A DNA stretch of 64,000 nucleotides. Origin: CAZBRS01 sp964494475 (GTDB lineage Bacteria > Myxococcota_A > UBA9042 > CAZBRS01). The notes under the pieces are model-generated. The model made no database searches. It was given only the letters and a program-made list of their open reading frames with translations, and had not been told where the DNA came from. The DNA is taken from positions 5,967-69,966 of the forward strand of contig CAZBRS010000032.1 in NCBI GenBank assembly GCA_964494475.1, given 5' to 3'. This document shows positions 24,501 through 34,091 of this stretch, piece by piece (the stretch's first letter is position 1; the number at the start of each line of letters is the position of its first letter). The position numbers and the translations under genes were made by a program.

Positions 24501-25564
24501 CGATCGTCGCGGATGGCCGCGCGGATCTGCTCCATGAGCTGCGCGTAGAACGCCAGGTTGTGCAGGGTGTTCAGCACCGCCGACAGCACCTCGTTGGCCA
24601 CGAACAGGTGGCGCAGGTAGGCGCGGCTCATGCTGGTGCACGCAGGGCAGGGGCAGCCGGGCTCCACGGGGCCGAAGTCTTCGCGGAAGCGCGCGTTCTT
24701 GATGTTGATCGGGCCGTCGGAGGTGAAGAGCGTGCCGAAGCGGGCCGTGCGCGTGGGCAGCACGCAGTCGAACTGGTCGACGCCGCGGGCCACGCACTCC
24801 ACGAGATCGATCGGCGTGCCCACGCCCATGAGGTAGCGCGGCGTACTGCGCGGGATGACGCCGTCGAGGAACAGGACCATCTCGTACATCAGGTCGTTCT
24901 TCTCGCCCACCGACAGCCCGCCGATCGAGGCGCCGTCGAAGGGCAGGGCCGCCAACTCCTCGGCGTGCCAGCGCCGGAGCTCGCGGTCGAGCCCGCCCTG
25001 GTGGATGCCGTAGAGCAGCAGCTCGGGGCGCGTGCGGGCGGCCAGGGCGCGCTTCTCCCAGGCCAGCGTGCGGCGCACCGAGGCCTCCATGGTGGCGCGG
25101 GGCGCGTCGATGGGCGGGCACTCGTCGAGGGGCATCATGATGTCGGAGCCGAGGGCCTCCTGGATGCCGATCACGATCTCGGGGGTGAAGCGCAGCCTGG
25201 CCCCGTCGACGTGAGAGCGGAACGTGACCCCGTCGGCGTCGAGCTTCGCGAGGTGGCTGAGGCTGAACACCTGGTAGCCGCCGCTGTCGGTGAGGATCGA
25301 GCCCTCCCAGCCCGCGAAGCGGTGCAGCCCGCCGGCCGCGCGCACCAGTTCTTCGCCGGGCCGCAGGTGCAGGTGGTACGTATTGCCGAGGATCAGGCGG
25401 TAGCCGAGCGCCGTGAGGTCGCGCGGCAGCACGCCCTTCACCGTGCCCTGGGTGCCCACGGGCATGAACACGGGCGTCTCGATGGGGCCGTGGTGGGTGG
25501 CGAGCACCCCGCACCGGGCGCGGGAGTCGGTGGAGCCGTGGGTGAGGGTGAAGGGGTTCGGCAT
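24419..25564 (-). CDS. tgt: queuine tRNA-ribosyltransferase (tRNA-guanine transglycosylase)
   Basis: Tgt exchanges guanine-34 of GUN-anticodon tRNAs for preQ1, the entry of queuosine into tRNA. The 381-residue protein shows the family landmarks: TPVFMPVGTQGTVKGV, LTDSGGYQVFSL with the catalytic-region Asp, GSDIMMPLDECPP, IHQGG, SIGGLSVGE, YLMGVGTPIDLVE, DCVLPTRTARFG, and the zinc-binding CPCPACTSMSRAYLRHL. Length is as expected for the bacterial enzyme, plus a short Ser/Arg-rich tail that is encoded within the overlap with the MauE-like gene. It begins 7 nt after the second of two small paralogous genes and lies downstream of queA, so queuosine genes are grouped here. Confidence 0.97.
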   Translation of the reverse strand: MPNPFTLTHGSTDSRARCGVLATHHGPIETPVFMPVGTQGTVKGVLPRDLTALGYRLILGNTYHLHLRPGEELVRAAGGLHRFAGWEGSILTDSGGYQVFSLSHLAKLDADGVTFRSHVDGARLRFTPEIVIGIQEALGSDIMMPLDECPPIDAPRATMEASVRRTLAWEKRALAARTRPELLLYGIHQGGLDRELRRWHAEELAALPFDGASIGGLSVGEKNDLMYEMVLFLDGVIPRSTPRYLMGVGTPIDLVECVARGVDQFDCVLPTRTARFGTLFTSDGPINIKNARFREDFGPVEPGCPCPACTSMSRAYLRHLFVANEVLSAVLNTLHNLAFYAQLMEQIRAAIRDDRYAAFARDFVARYSRESPSGSRSSTST

Positions 25565-25571
25565 GGACCCG

Positions 25572-26006
25572 TCAGACGGTGGCCGACAGGACGAACGAGA
25601 CCCCGTAGTCGAGCTTGAACTTCGCGCCGATCACGCGGCCGGCGGAGTCCTTCAGCACGTGGGAGGGCGGCACGGCGCTCCAGCCCTTCGGGCGCCACGG
25701 ATCCTCGCCCTGGTAGACGTTCACGGTCGTGGGATCGAAGCCCTGGTAGTCGTCGACCCGGTTGAAGTAGAACTGCAGCCGGTTCGAGGCGTTGTGCTTG
25801 TCGCTGGAGTGGACCGTCACCGTCGGCGTGAGGATCACCTGCTTGTGCTGAGACAGGTCGGGCGCGTGGTCGACCTCCTCGAGGCAGACCTCGGTGCCCA
25901 CGGGCCAGTCACCGGAGACGACCCGCAGCGTGGCCAGCCCGGAGGGCAGCGTCAGGTTCATGTCGGGATCCAGGACGCCGCACACGGAGCAATGAAGGCA
26001 CGTCAT
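25572..26006 (-). CDS. uncharacterised small protein B (Cys-x2-Cys), paralogue of the next gene
   Basis: I do not recognise this 144-residue family. It has no signal peptide or membrane helix. It starts MTCLHCSVCG, like the MACTTCSRSG of the upstream gene, and ends with GWSAVPPSHVLKDSAGRVIG followed by AKFKLDYGVSFVLS. That end aligns with GWMPVPTADLLRDASNRVIG of the neighbour. The body is rich in short beta strands (LATLRVVSGDWPVGTEVCL, KQVILTPTVTVHSS). The N-terminal Cys-x2-Cys-x2-Cys may bind a metal. The ATG has a strong GGAGGAG 6-7 nt upstream. It lies 25 nt after its paralogue and 7 nt before tgt, so it is in the tgt transcript. Confidence 0.7.
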   Translation of the reverse strand: MTCLHCSVCGVLDPDMNLTLPSGLATLRVVSGDWPVGTEVCLEEVDHAPDLSQHKQVILTPTVTVHSSDKHNASNRLQFYFNRVDDYQGFDPTTVNVYQGEDPWRPKGWSAVPPSHVLKDSAGRVIGAKFKLDYGVSFVLSATV

Positions 26007-26031
26007 GGAGCACTCCTCCCGGCCCCGCGGC

Positions 26032-26454
26032 CTACGGCGCCGTGACGACTACCAGGTGGCCGGCCGACAGCATGATCTTGGCGCCAATCACGCGGTTGCT
26101 CGCGTCCCGCAAGAGGTCGGCCGTCGGCACAGGCATCCACCCGTTCGGGTCGATGATGCTCTTGCCCTGGTAGGCCAGGCAGTTCACCCCGTTGTACGTC
26201 CCGTAGTTGACGTCCGCGAAGGTCACGCGGACCTTCTGCTGCTGGGACTGGCGGGTGTTGATGCGGGCTTCGGCGGCGTCGCAGAGCACGGCCTTGGCGA
26301 GGTCGGGCATGTCGTCCTGGTCGACGAGCCTGGCCGAGACCGAGGCGGCGTACGTCCCGGCCGGCACGACGAGCGTGGCGCGACCGGTCAGGGTGAGCGT
26401 CTTGTCCGAACTGGGCAGCGCGGTCCCGGAGCGGGAGCAGGTCGTGCAAGCCAT
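26032..26454 (-). CDS. uncharacterised small protein A (Cys-x2-Cys), first of a tandem pair
   Basis: A 140-residue protein of unknown family, cytosolic by appearance. It begins MACTTCSRSG and has beta-rich segments (KTLTLTGRATLVVPAGTYAA, QQQKVRVTFADVNYGTYNG). It shares the VNxYQG/CLAYQGKSIIDP and GW-x-PVP...LL-D-S-RVIGAK blocks with its downstream paralogue. The start at 26454 is supported by GGAGG 8 nt upstream; an upstream in-frame extension runs through the promoter. It is the first gene after an AT-rich leader carrying a good promoter, in a gap that is far less GC-rich than the rest of the region. Function unknown; the pair separates queA from tgt. Confidence 0.7.
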   Translation of the reverse strand: MACTTCSRSGTALPSSDKTLTLTGRATLVVPAGTYAASVSARLVDQDDMPDLAKAVLCDAAEARINTRQSQQQKVRVTFADVNYGTYNGVNCLAYQGKSIIDPNGWMPVPTADLLRDASNRVIGAKIMLSAGHLVVVTAP

Positions 26455-26531
26455 GGTGACATCCTCCGCGATGACGGCGGGTAGGCCCCCCAGACCCCTA
26501 GCAGGGGGCGTTACGCTGTCGGTGCCCAAAA

Positions 26532-26560
26532 ATCGTACAGCAAACAAAAAATACAATCAA
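26532..26560 (-). promoter_or_regulatory. promoter for the paralogue pair and tgt, in an AT-rich leader
   Basis: On the minus strand TTGATT (26555-26560) and TACGAT (26532-26537) are 17 bp apart, with a spacer rich in T. The leader from the start region to about 26455 is the most AT-rich stretch of the window. It gives the pair and tgt a transcript independent of queA. Confidence 0.55.
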
Positions 26561-26583
26561 GTACTGTCGTTTCGACGGGTCCG

Positions 26584-27636
26584 TCACCCCCCGAACGGCC
26601 CCCGAAGCAGCATGGCGTCGCCATAGGAATAGAAGCGGTAGCCCAGCGCCACGGCCTCGCGGTAGGCGGCCAGCACGCGCTCGCGGCCGGCCAGGGCGCT
26701 CACGAGCAGCAGCAGCGTGGAGCCCGGCAGGTGGAAGTTCGTGACCAGGTGCTCGACGACCTGGAAGCGGTGGCCCGGCAGGATGAAGCCTTCGGCCACG
26801 CCGAGCCCGGGCACCAGGCGGCCGTGGTCCCGGGCCACGCTCTCGAGCACGCGCACGGTGGTGGTGCCGATGGCCACGACGGGGCGCCCGGCGGCCTTGG
26901 CGCGCAGGATGGCGGCCACCGTGGCCTCGGGCAGTTCGTAGCGCTCGCCCTCCATGGGGTGCTGGCGCACGTCGTCGGTCTCGATGGGGCGGAAGGTGCC
27001 GGGGCCCACGTGCAGCGTGAGCGAGGCGGTCTCGAAGCCCCGCGCGCCGAGGGCGGCCAGCAGCGCGGGGGTGAAGTGCAGCCCCGCCGTGGGGGCGGCC
27101 ACCGCGCCCGGGTTCGCGGCGTACACGGTCTGGTAGCGCTCGGCGTCGAGCGCCTCGCTGTCGCGGCGCAGGTACGGGGGCAGCGGGATGTCGCCCGCCG
27201 CCTCGAGGAAGGCGTGGACCCCGGCGTCGCCCCCCGGGACCTGCACGCGGAAGCGCCCCCCGCCCTCGTCGGTCACCAGGTGCACCGGCAGGTCGCCACG
27301 CAACGTGGTGAGGGTCGCGCCCTCGCGGGGCCGACGCGAGGCGCGCACCAGGCAGCGCACGGTGCCGTCGCCCGCGGGGCCCACGTAGAAGAGCTCGACC
27401 CGGCCGCCGCTCGGCTTGCGGCAGAACACGCGGGCGCGCACCACCCGGGCGTCGTTCAGGACGAGCAGGGCCCCGGCCGGAAGCAGATCGGGCAGGTCGG
27501 CGAAGCGGTGGTGCGCGGTGCCGGCGGCGCCGTCCTGCAGCAGCAGGCGCGACCCGTCGCGCTCGGGCGCCGGGTAGCGCGCGATGAGCTCGTCGGGCAG
27601 GTCGTACTGGTAGCGCGAGAGGTCGAACGCGTCCAC
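26584..27636 (-). CDS. queA: S-adenosylmethionine:tRNA ribosyltransferase-isomerase
   Basis: QueA moves the ribosyl part of SAM onto preQ1-tRNA to form epoxyqueuosine, the step after Tgt. The 350-residue protein fits the family throughout: FDLSRYQYDLPDELIARYPA, LLVLNDARVVRARVF, GGRVELFYV, IPLPPYLRR, ERYQTVYAANPGAVAAPTAG, LHFTPALL, LHVGPGTFRPI, HPMEGERYELPE, VVAIGTTTVRVLES and HLVTNFHLPGSTLLLLVSAL. The GTG start follows the stop of the upstream lipoprotein gene by 4 nt, so it is read from that gene's promoter. The enzyme is complete, and its partner Tgt is 1 kb downstream. Confidence 0.97.
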   Translation of the reverse strand: MDAFDLSRYQYDLPDELIARYPAPERDGSRLLLQDGAAGTAHHRFADLPDLLPAGALLVLNDARVVRARVFCRKPSGGRVELFYVGPAGDGTVRCLVRASRRPREGATLTTLRGDLPVHLVTDEGGGRFRVQVPGGDAGVHAFLEAAGDIPLPPYLRRDSEALDAERYQTVYAANPGAVAAPTAGLHFTPALLAALGARGFETASLTLHVGPGTFRPIETDDVRQHPMEGERYELPEATVAAILRAKAAGRPVVAIGTTTVRVLESVARDHGRLVPGLGVAEGFILPGHRFQVVEHLVTNFHLPGSTLLLLVSALAGRERVLAAYREAVALGYRFYSYGDAMLLRGPFGG

Positions 27637-27640
27637 GGGC

Positions 27641-30118
27641 CTACATCTTGAAGACGAACGGCCAGCGCACCACGCACACGCCGCCCTGGGGCTTGTCGAA
27701 CTTCAGCTTCGAGATGGTCTGCGTCAGGCAGTCGGTCACGCGCCGGCTCTTCAGCGTGTCATCGGTGGCGCCCAGGCCCGAGACCGCGCCGTCTTCCTCG
27801 ATGGTCCAGTTCATGGTGACCTTGCCCTGCAGGTCGGGGTAGGTCTGCAGCTCCTTCTCGTAGCAGAACTTGAGGGCGCCCATGCGGCCCGTGACCACCT
27901 TGTTGATGTTCTCCTTGGCGCAGAAGCCCAGTTGGCGGGCCTCGGTGACCACGGCCTGGGCCGCGGCCTTTCCGGGCTGCGGGAGCGTGACGGCCGGGTC
28001 GAGGGTGAGCAGCGTGCCATGGCAGGCCACGGTGGGCGCGCACACCAGGCCGGGCGTGTGGAGCACCGCCGCGTCGGCCTCGGCGCGGCTCACGGCCTCG
28101 ACGCGATGAGCCAGCACGTTGGCCAGGGGCGCGAGCAGGCGTACATCGCTCCCGCGCACGAACCCGAGCGTGGCCACGGGTGCGGCCTTGCCGGCGGCCT
28201 GCAGCCAGCGGGCCAGGCCCGCCAGCTTCTCCTCGAAGTCGGGGGTGGTGGCGGGGAGCTCGGTACGGAACAGGGTCTTGTCGGGGTTGGCCACCTTGCG
28301 CACGCCGGCGGGCTCGGCGACGGCTACGCCCGCGCGCTCGGGCTCGGGCGCGCCCGCCTTGCGGGCGTCGGGCGGGTACAACGCCGCCACGTTGCGCGCG
28401 TCGAGCACGGCCAGCAGCGCACGCGCGTGCGTGTCGGCGGGGCGGACGGCGGCCTCGGGCACGGCCCCGGCGACGGCCAGCAGCGTCGGCACGCCGTAGG
28501 GGGTGTGGGTCGCGCCCACCACGAGCTCGACCACCCGGACCCCGGCGTCGCCGAGCGTTCGGAGCACGGCGGTGAGCACGCGGGGCTCGACCGACGCCTC
28601 GATCGAGAGCAGCACGCGCTCGCCGGCCGCTCCCACGAACTGCTCGGCGGGCAACGCGGCGGGGAAGGCCTTCACGGCCTCGCCGATCAGGGGACGCTGG
28701 CGCTGGACCTCGGCGAGCACGACCGCCAGGCCTCCGCTCGGGGTGAGCCCCTCGGCGGGGGCCTTCGGGGCCAGGGCCGCGCCGGCCTCGGCGATGGTGA
28801 TCGCGCGCACGCCAGGGTAGGCCTCGTTCGGCAACAGCAGCCGGAAGCTGCCGCGCTGCACCTGCAGGATCGGGCGCGTACCCACGTAGACGCCGTCGGC
28901 GCGCAGCACGACCACCGCCAGGGGCTGGTTCAGCGGCGAGGCCGGCAGGGTGACCGAGGGCACGTACGTGGGCTTCGGGGGCTCCTCGGCCTTGGCCTGC
29001 GCCGGCGGAGGGGCGACCTCGGCGGCGGCGGGCGCCGCAGCGACAGGCGCCGCAGCGACAGGCGCCGCAGCGACAGGCGCCGCAGCGGCGGGCGCGGCCG
29101 GGAGGGGGATGTCTTCGCCCGTGACGAACGGCAGCGTGAGCGGGTAGCTGCGGTTGTCGAAGGTGTCGCGGAACGACCGCAGCTCGTCGCCCAGCTTGCG
29201 GGTGAAGGGGTCGGGATCGGCGGGGATGCGGTAGATGGCCAGTTGGTGCAGCCCGGCCAGCAGCTTGACCAGCAGCACGTTCGAGCCGCCCAGGGTGGCC
29301 CGCAGCAGGGCCGGATCGGCCAGGGGATCGCGCCGGTCGGCGCACGAGGACTGGAGCACCTCGAAGAGCGCCCGCGTCGAGGCCGGCGAGGCCGGCGGCA
29401 GCTTGTCGCGGGCCGCGGCGCACACCGACGCCGTGTTGCCGGCGCCGAGGAACCAGGTGGCGTCGAGCGCGCCGAGCTCCTGGGCCTTCAGGCACTCGGG
29501 GCAGACCAGCGGCCCGAAGCGCCGCACGATGGTCTCGAAGCGGCGAGCCTCGGGGGCCTTCAGGAGCCCCTCGAGCTCGTCGGCCAGGCGCCGGAGCACG
29601 ACCAGCCGGAGCGCCGAGACGATCGGATCGGTCTCCTGCACCCAGGCCGCCACGCGGGCCGCGTCGAGCATGACGGGCAGCGCGGGATCCTTCACGCTGG
29701 TGAGCACGAACGACCAGGGCTCGATCTTCTTCGCGAGCTCGGGATCGCGCTTCACCAGGTCGTCGAGCAGCCGGAAGGCCGCGGCCTCGGGGCTGCCCTT
29801 GGCCAGGGGCTGCACGAAGGCCCCCACCGCGGGCACGGCCGTGGCCAGCAGGAAGGCCCTGACCAGCACGCGGTCACGAGCGATGCGGGCCTTCTCGGCG
29901 GCCGGCGCGTCGGTCATGGCCGCGAGGCGCGCGTCGAGGCCCTTCAGCACCTCGCCGAACGTCGCGTCGCCGAAGGCGCCGGAGAGCGCCGTCGTCACCT
30001 CGTCGGGTGAGACGGGCGGGAGCGCCGAGGGAGCGGATTCGGGGGCCTTGGCTTCTTCGGCGCAGGCAACCGACAGCAGGAGCAGCGCCAGGGCGGTCAG
30101 GGTCGTCCGAGTGCGCAT
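27641..30118 (-). CDS. lipoprotein with AgmX/PglI-type C-terminal domain, 825 aa
   Basis: A lipobox (LLLLSVAC, cysteine about residue 19) follows the signal peptide. The N-terminal half is helical and Ala/Leu rich (ALNAVLKGLDARLAAM-like segments). A low-complexity A/P/V linker then occurs at about residues 345-375, encoded by 15-bp tandem repeats. The middle part has repeated alpha/beta units (VVLRADGVYVGTRPILQV, VLLSIEASVEPRVLTAVL). The last 100 residues are the AgmX/PglI C-terminal type: INKVVTGRMGALKFCYEKEL, LQGKVTMNWTIEEDGAVSGL and GGVCVVRWPFVFKM. This TonB-like domain is common in Myxococcota envelope and motility proteins. Its role here is unknown. Start chosen at the ATG before MRTRTTLTALALLLL, with GAGG about 8 nt upstream. 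Confidence 0.78.
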   Translation of the reverse strand: MRTRTTLTALALLLLSVACAEEAKAPESAPSALPPVSPDEVTTALSGAFGDATFGEVLKGLDARLAAMTDAPAAEKARIARDRVLVRAFLLATAVPAVGAFVQPLAKGSPEAAAFRLLDDLVKRDPELAKKIEPWSFVLTSVKDPALPVMLDAARVAAWVQETDPIVSALRLVVLRRLADELEGLLKAPEARRFETIVRRFGPLVCPECLKAQELGALDATWFLGAGNTASVCAAARDKLPPASPASTRALFEVLQSSCADRRDPLADPALLRATLGGSNVLLVKLLAGLHQLAIYRIPADPDPFTRKLGDELRSFRDTFDNRSYPLTLPFVTGEDIPLPAAPAAAAPVAAAPVAAAPVAAAPAAAEVAPPPAQAKAEEPPKPTYVPSVTLPASPLNQPLAVVVLRADGVYVGTRPILQVQRGSFRLLLPNEAYPGVRAITIAEAGAALAPKAPAEGLTPSGGLAVVLAEVQRQRPLIGEAVKAFPAALPAEQFVGAAGERVLLSIEASVEPRVLTAVLRTLGDAGVRVVELVVGATHTPYGVPTLLAVAGAVPEAAVRPADTHARALLAVLDARNVAALYPPDARKAGAPEPERAGVAVAEPAGVRKVANPDKTLFRTELPATTPDFEEKLAGLARWLQAAGKAAPVATLGFVRGSDVRLLAPLANVLAHRVEAVSRAEADAAVLHTPGLVCAPTVACHGTLLTLDPAVTLPQPGKAAAQAVVTEARQLGFCAKENINKVVTGRMGALKFCYEKELQTYPDLQGKVTMNWTIEEDGAVSGLGATDDTLKSRRVTDCLTQTISKLKFDKPQGGVCVVRWPFVFKM
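29031..29090 (-). repeat. 15-bp tandem repeat, four units
   Basis: Three identical units GGCGCCGCAGCGACA and a fourth with two changes occur head to tail inside the lipoprotein gene. Each adds five residues (Ala-Ala-Pro-Val-Ala type), making a flexible linker. The copy number stays in frame and is likely to vary between strains. Confidence 0.9.
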
Positions 30119-30152
30119 GGGGGCCTCGTGGCAGCGGGGGATCTCCGCCCGG

Positions 30153-30181
30153 ACGGTAAGCTGGGGCGGGTCGAATGTCAA
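30153..30181 (-). promoter_or_regulatory. promoter for the AgmX-type lipoprotein/queA transcript
   Basis: A perfect TTGACA (30176-30181) is 17 bp from TACCGT (30153-30158) on the minus strand, about 35 nt before the lipoprotein ATG. The -10 is weaker than the -35. It is back to back with the promoter of the FHA-sigma54 activator. Confidence 0.5.
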
Positions 30182-30216
30182 TTCGCCGAGCCGGGCCACG
30201 AAGGGGGCGGAATCGG

Positions 30217-30245
30217 TTGGCGAGCGGGCTCCCGACAGGTACAAT
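30217..30245 (+). promoter_or_regulatory. sigma70-like promoter for the FHA-sigma54 activator
   Basis: TTGGCG (30217-30222) and TACAAT (30240-30245) are 17 bp apart; the -10 matches five of six bases. Transcription should start about 22 nt before the ATG. Confidence 0.6.
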
Positions 30246-30274
30246 CTTCGGCGCGACCGTGTCAGGACGTGCCG

Positions 30275-31649
<1,375 letters not shown>

Positions 31650-31657
<8 letters not shown>

Positions 31658-33032
31658 GGCCGCCGCGGCGACAGCGCTGGCCCTGCTGGCCGGGCTGACC
31701 TGGCTGGTCGCCGGACGGGCCGAGGTGCACGTCGACGACACCGAGCACCTGCACGTGGCGGCGCGCTTGGCCGCCGGTGAGCGGCTCTACACCGATGTCT
31801 TCCAGAAGCAGGTCGGGCCCTTCTGGGCCCTGCTCGGACCCGTGGTGAGGTCCAGCGCCCCCGACGGGGGCCGCGCCGTGCTGCGGGCGCGCTGGCTCAT
31901 GGCGGCCTTCGCGTTCGTCGCGCTGCTCTGCACGCTGGGCCTGGCCCGGGCGCTGGGGGCCTCCCCCCTCGCTGCCGTGGGCGCGCCGGCGCTCGCGCTG
32001 GCCTCGCCGAACCTGGCGCGCATGCTGGTGATCGCGCGCCCCGACGCGCCCATGTGGACCCTGGCGCTCGGCGGGCTGCTGGCCCTGGCCCGTCACGCGG
32101 CCCGGCCCGATCGCCGACTGCTGGTCGCGGGCGGCGCCCTGCTCGGCCTGGCCACGGTCGTGCTGCTGAAGGCCGCGCCGCTGGCGCTGGCGGCGGTCGG
32201 CGCCACGGCGTTCCTGGCGCCGCGCGGGCAGAGGCTTCGGGACGGGCTCGTCGCCACCTGCGCCGCCGCCGCGCCCGTCGCCGCGTGGGTGGCCCTGGAA
32301 GCCGCGCAGGGGCGCCTCGAGTTCGCCGCGTTCTTCGGCCTGCGCTTCAACGCGGCGTTCTACGCGGTGGCCCCGACGACCGAGCCCGCCGCCTGGGCCG
32401 GCCTCGTACGCGTCGCGCTGGCCGAGATCGCGCGCGTGGAGCCCTGGATGCTGGGGCTCGTTCCCCTGTCGGCGGCGTGGCTCCTGCTCCGGACCCTCCG
32501 CGCCCGCCGCCCCGACGACCCCACGGCGCGGGCCGCCCCGCTCGTGCTGGCGCTGGCGGCGGTCGGCGCGCTCGTGCTGGCCGTGACGGCCCTGCCCTTC
32601 GAGAGCTACTTCGTGCCGCTCGAGTTGGCGGCGGTCGCCACCGCCCCGGCGCTGATCGAGCGCAGCCTCGCTGGCCTGGTGGCGCGCCGACCGCGGGTGC
32701 GGGCCCTGCTGGTCACCGCCACGGTAGCACTGCTGGGGCTCGGCCTCGCGCGCCACCTCGACCGGGCCACGCTCTCCCCGTCGGTCGCGCGGCAGTACGC
32801 GACGCTGATGGCCTTCGAGGCCCGGGGCGACGAGGTGCGGCACTACCCGGTCTATCCCCCCGAGAGCAGGCCCGAGCGTTACCAGCGGCGCCTGTGGTAC
32901 CGTGGCCCCATGCGCGCCCGGGCGCTCGAGACGTTCTGCCGCCTCGAGGCCGCGGGGTCGATCCCCGCCGGGATCCGCTCGTCGTGGAGAGCCGAGTACG
33001 CGCCCTCGTGCGGGGCGTCGCAGGTCAGATGA
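31650..33032 (+). CDS. GT39/ArnT-like membrane glycosyltransferase, 460 aa
   Basis: This polytopic protein has about ten or more hydrophobic helices, starting AAAATALALLAGLTWLVAG. The first periplasmic loop carries an acidic pair, EVHVDDTEHLHVAARLAAGE, followed by YTDVFQKQVGPFWALLG. That is the position of the catalytic acidic residues in polyprenyl-phosphate-dependent GT-C transferases (ArnT, PMT). A final soluble domain ends with a Tyr/Arg-rich stretch (YPVYPPESRPERYQRRLWYR). Such enzymes move a sugar from a lipid carrier to protein or lipid A on the outer face of the inner membrane; the acceptor is unknown. The ATG at 31650 lies inside the end of the activator gene, so the two are cotranscribed. 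Confidence 0.78.
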
Positions 33033-34083
33033 GCCGTCGGGCCGCCAACCGGCGCGCCAGATCGATGGCGGCGAGCGTGCTGTCGGCGCGCACCTCGGGG
33101 CGGTCGGGATCCGTTCGCCAGGCCTTGTCGTAGGCCGTGCCGTGATCGGGCGAGGTGCGCCAGAAGGGCAGACCCACGGTCACGTTCACGGTGTGATCGG
33201 CGTCGAGCAGCTTGACCGGGATCAGGGCCTGGTCGTGGTACAGGCCGAGCACCCCGTCGAAGCGCCCCTCGACGGCCTGCAGGAACACGGAGTCGGCCGA
33301 GATCGGCCCCGTGACGTCCTGCCCCTCGGCCCGCAGGGCCTCGACCGCCGGGTGCACCACCCGCGCGTCGTCGTCGCCCGCCACGCCGTCGTCGCCGAGG
33401 TGGGGGTTCAGCCCCGCTACGGCCAGGCGCGGCCGAGCGGCCCCGGTCGCGGCCCCCAGGAAGCGCGCCAGCAACCGCACCGCCACGACGATGCCCTCGG
33501 TGGTCACCGCGCGAGGCACGTCGGCCAGGGGAATGTGCGTGGTGAGCACGCCCACCGTGAGGCGCGGCCCCGTGAGCACCATGAGCACGGCGGGGTCACC
33601 ACCGGCCGCGAGCGTCGTCGACCGGGCCCGGGCCGCCAGCAACTCGGTCTGCCCCGGGAACGAGAGGCCGTTCGCCGCGAACATCCGCTTGTCGATGGGG
33701 GCCGTGACGAGCCCGCCCACGTCGCCCCGCAGCGCCAGCCGAACGCCCATCTCGAGGCAGCGCAGCGTGAGGCCGGCGGTGGCGCGGTCGAAGCCCGGTG
33801 CGGCCGGCGGCAGGAAGGGTCGAAGCTGCGGCGCGGGATCGAGCAGCAGGGGCCCCGGGAAGGGCTGCTGCAGGAGGGCGATGTCGCCGTCGCGCAGGCG
33901 CGCCGGGTCGAGCGTGCCCGGCCCCAGGCGCTGGTGCACGGCCTCGAGCACGCCCCGGGGCCCCAGCACGACGATATCGGACAGGTCGTCGCCGGCCGCG
34001 GCCAGGTGGGCGAGGGCACGCGAGACCACCTGGGGGCCGATGCCCTCGAGGGTGCCGAGCGGGATGGCGAGGCGGGGGTTCAC
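33025..34083 (-). CDS. pdxA: 4-hydroxythreonine-4-phosphate dehydrogenase (PdxA)
   Basis: PdxA oxidises 4-phosphohydroxy-threonine in the DXP-independent vitamin B6 pathway. The three metal-ligand histidines occur in the expected contexts: TTHIPLADVPRAVT, LNPHLGDDGVAGDDD and GLYHDQALIPVKLL. FVNVTVGLPF-like and TSPDHGTAYDKA motifs also match (here VNVTVGLPFWRTSPDHGTAYD in two pieces). The N-terminal motif, usually GDPAGIGPE, is GTLEGIGPQ here, a notable change at the substrate end. At 352 residues it is slightly longer than usual. The GTG at 34083, 8 nt after the stop of the small lipoprotein gene, is preferred over a longer reading frame that overlaps that gene. Its 3' end overlaps the glycosyltransferase gene by 8 nt. 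Confidence 0.9.
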   Translation of the reverse strand: MNPRLAIPLGTLEGIGPQVVSRALAHLAAAGDDLSDIVVLGPRGVLEAVHQRLGPGTLDPARLRDGDIALLQQPFPGPLLLDPAPQLRPFLPPAAPGFDRATAGLTLRCLEMGVRLALRGDVGGLVTAPIDKRMFAANGLSFPGQTELLAARARSTTLAAGGDPAVLMVLTGPRLTVGVLTTHIPLADVPRAVTTEGIVVAVRLLARFLGAATGAARPRLAVAGLNPHLGDDGVAGDDDARVVHPAVEALRAEGQDVTGPISADSVFLQAVEGRFDGVLGLYHDQALIPVKLLDADHTVNVTVGLPFWRTSPDHGTAYDKAWRTDPDRPEVRADSTLAAIDLARRLAARRLI

Positions 34084-34091
34084 GAGAACGG

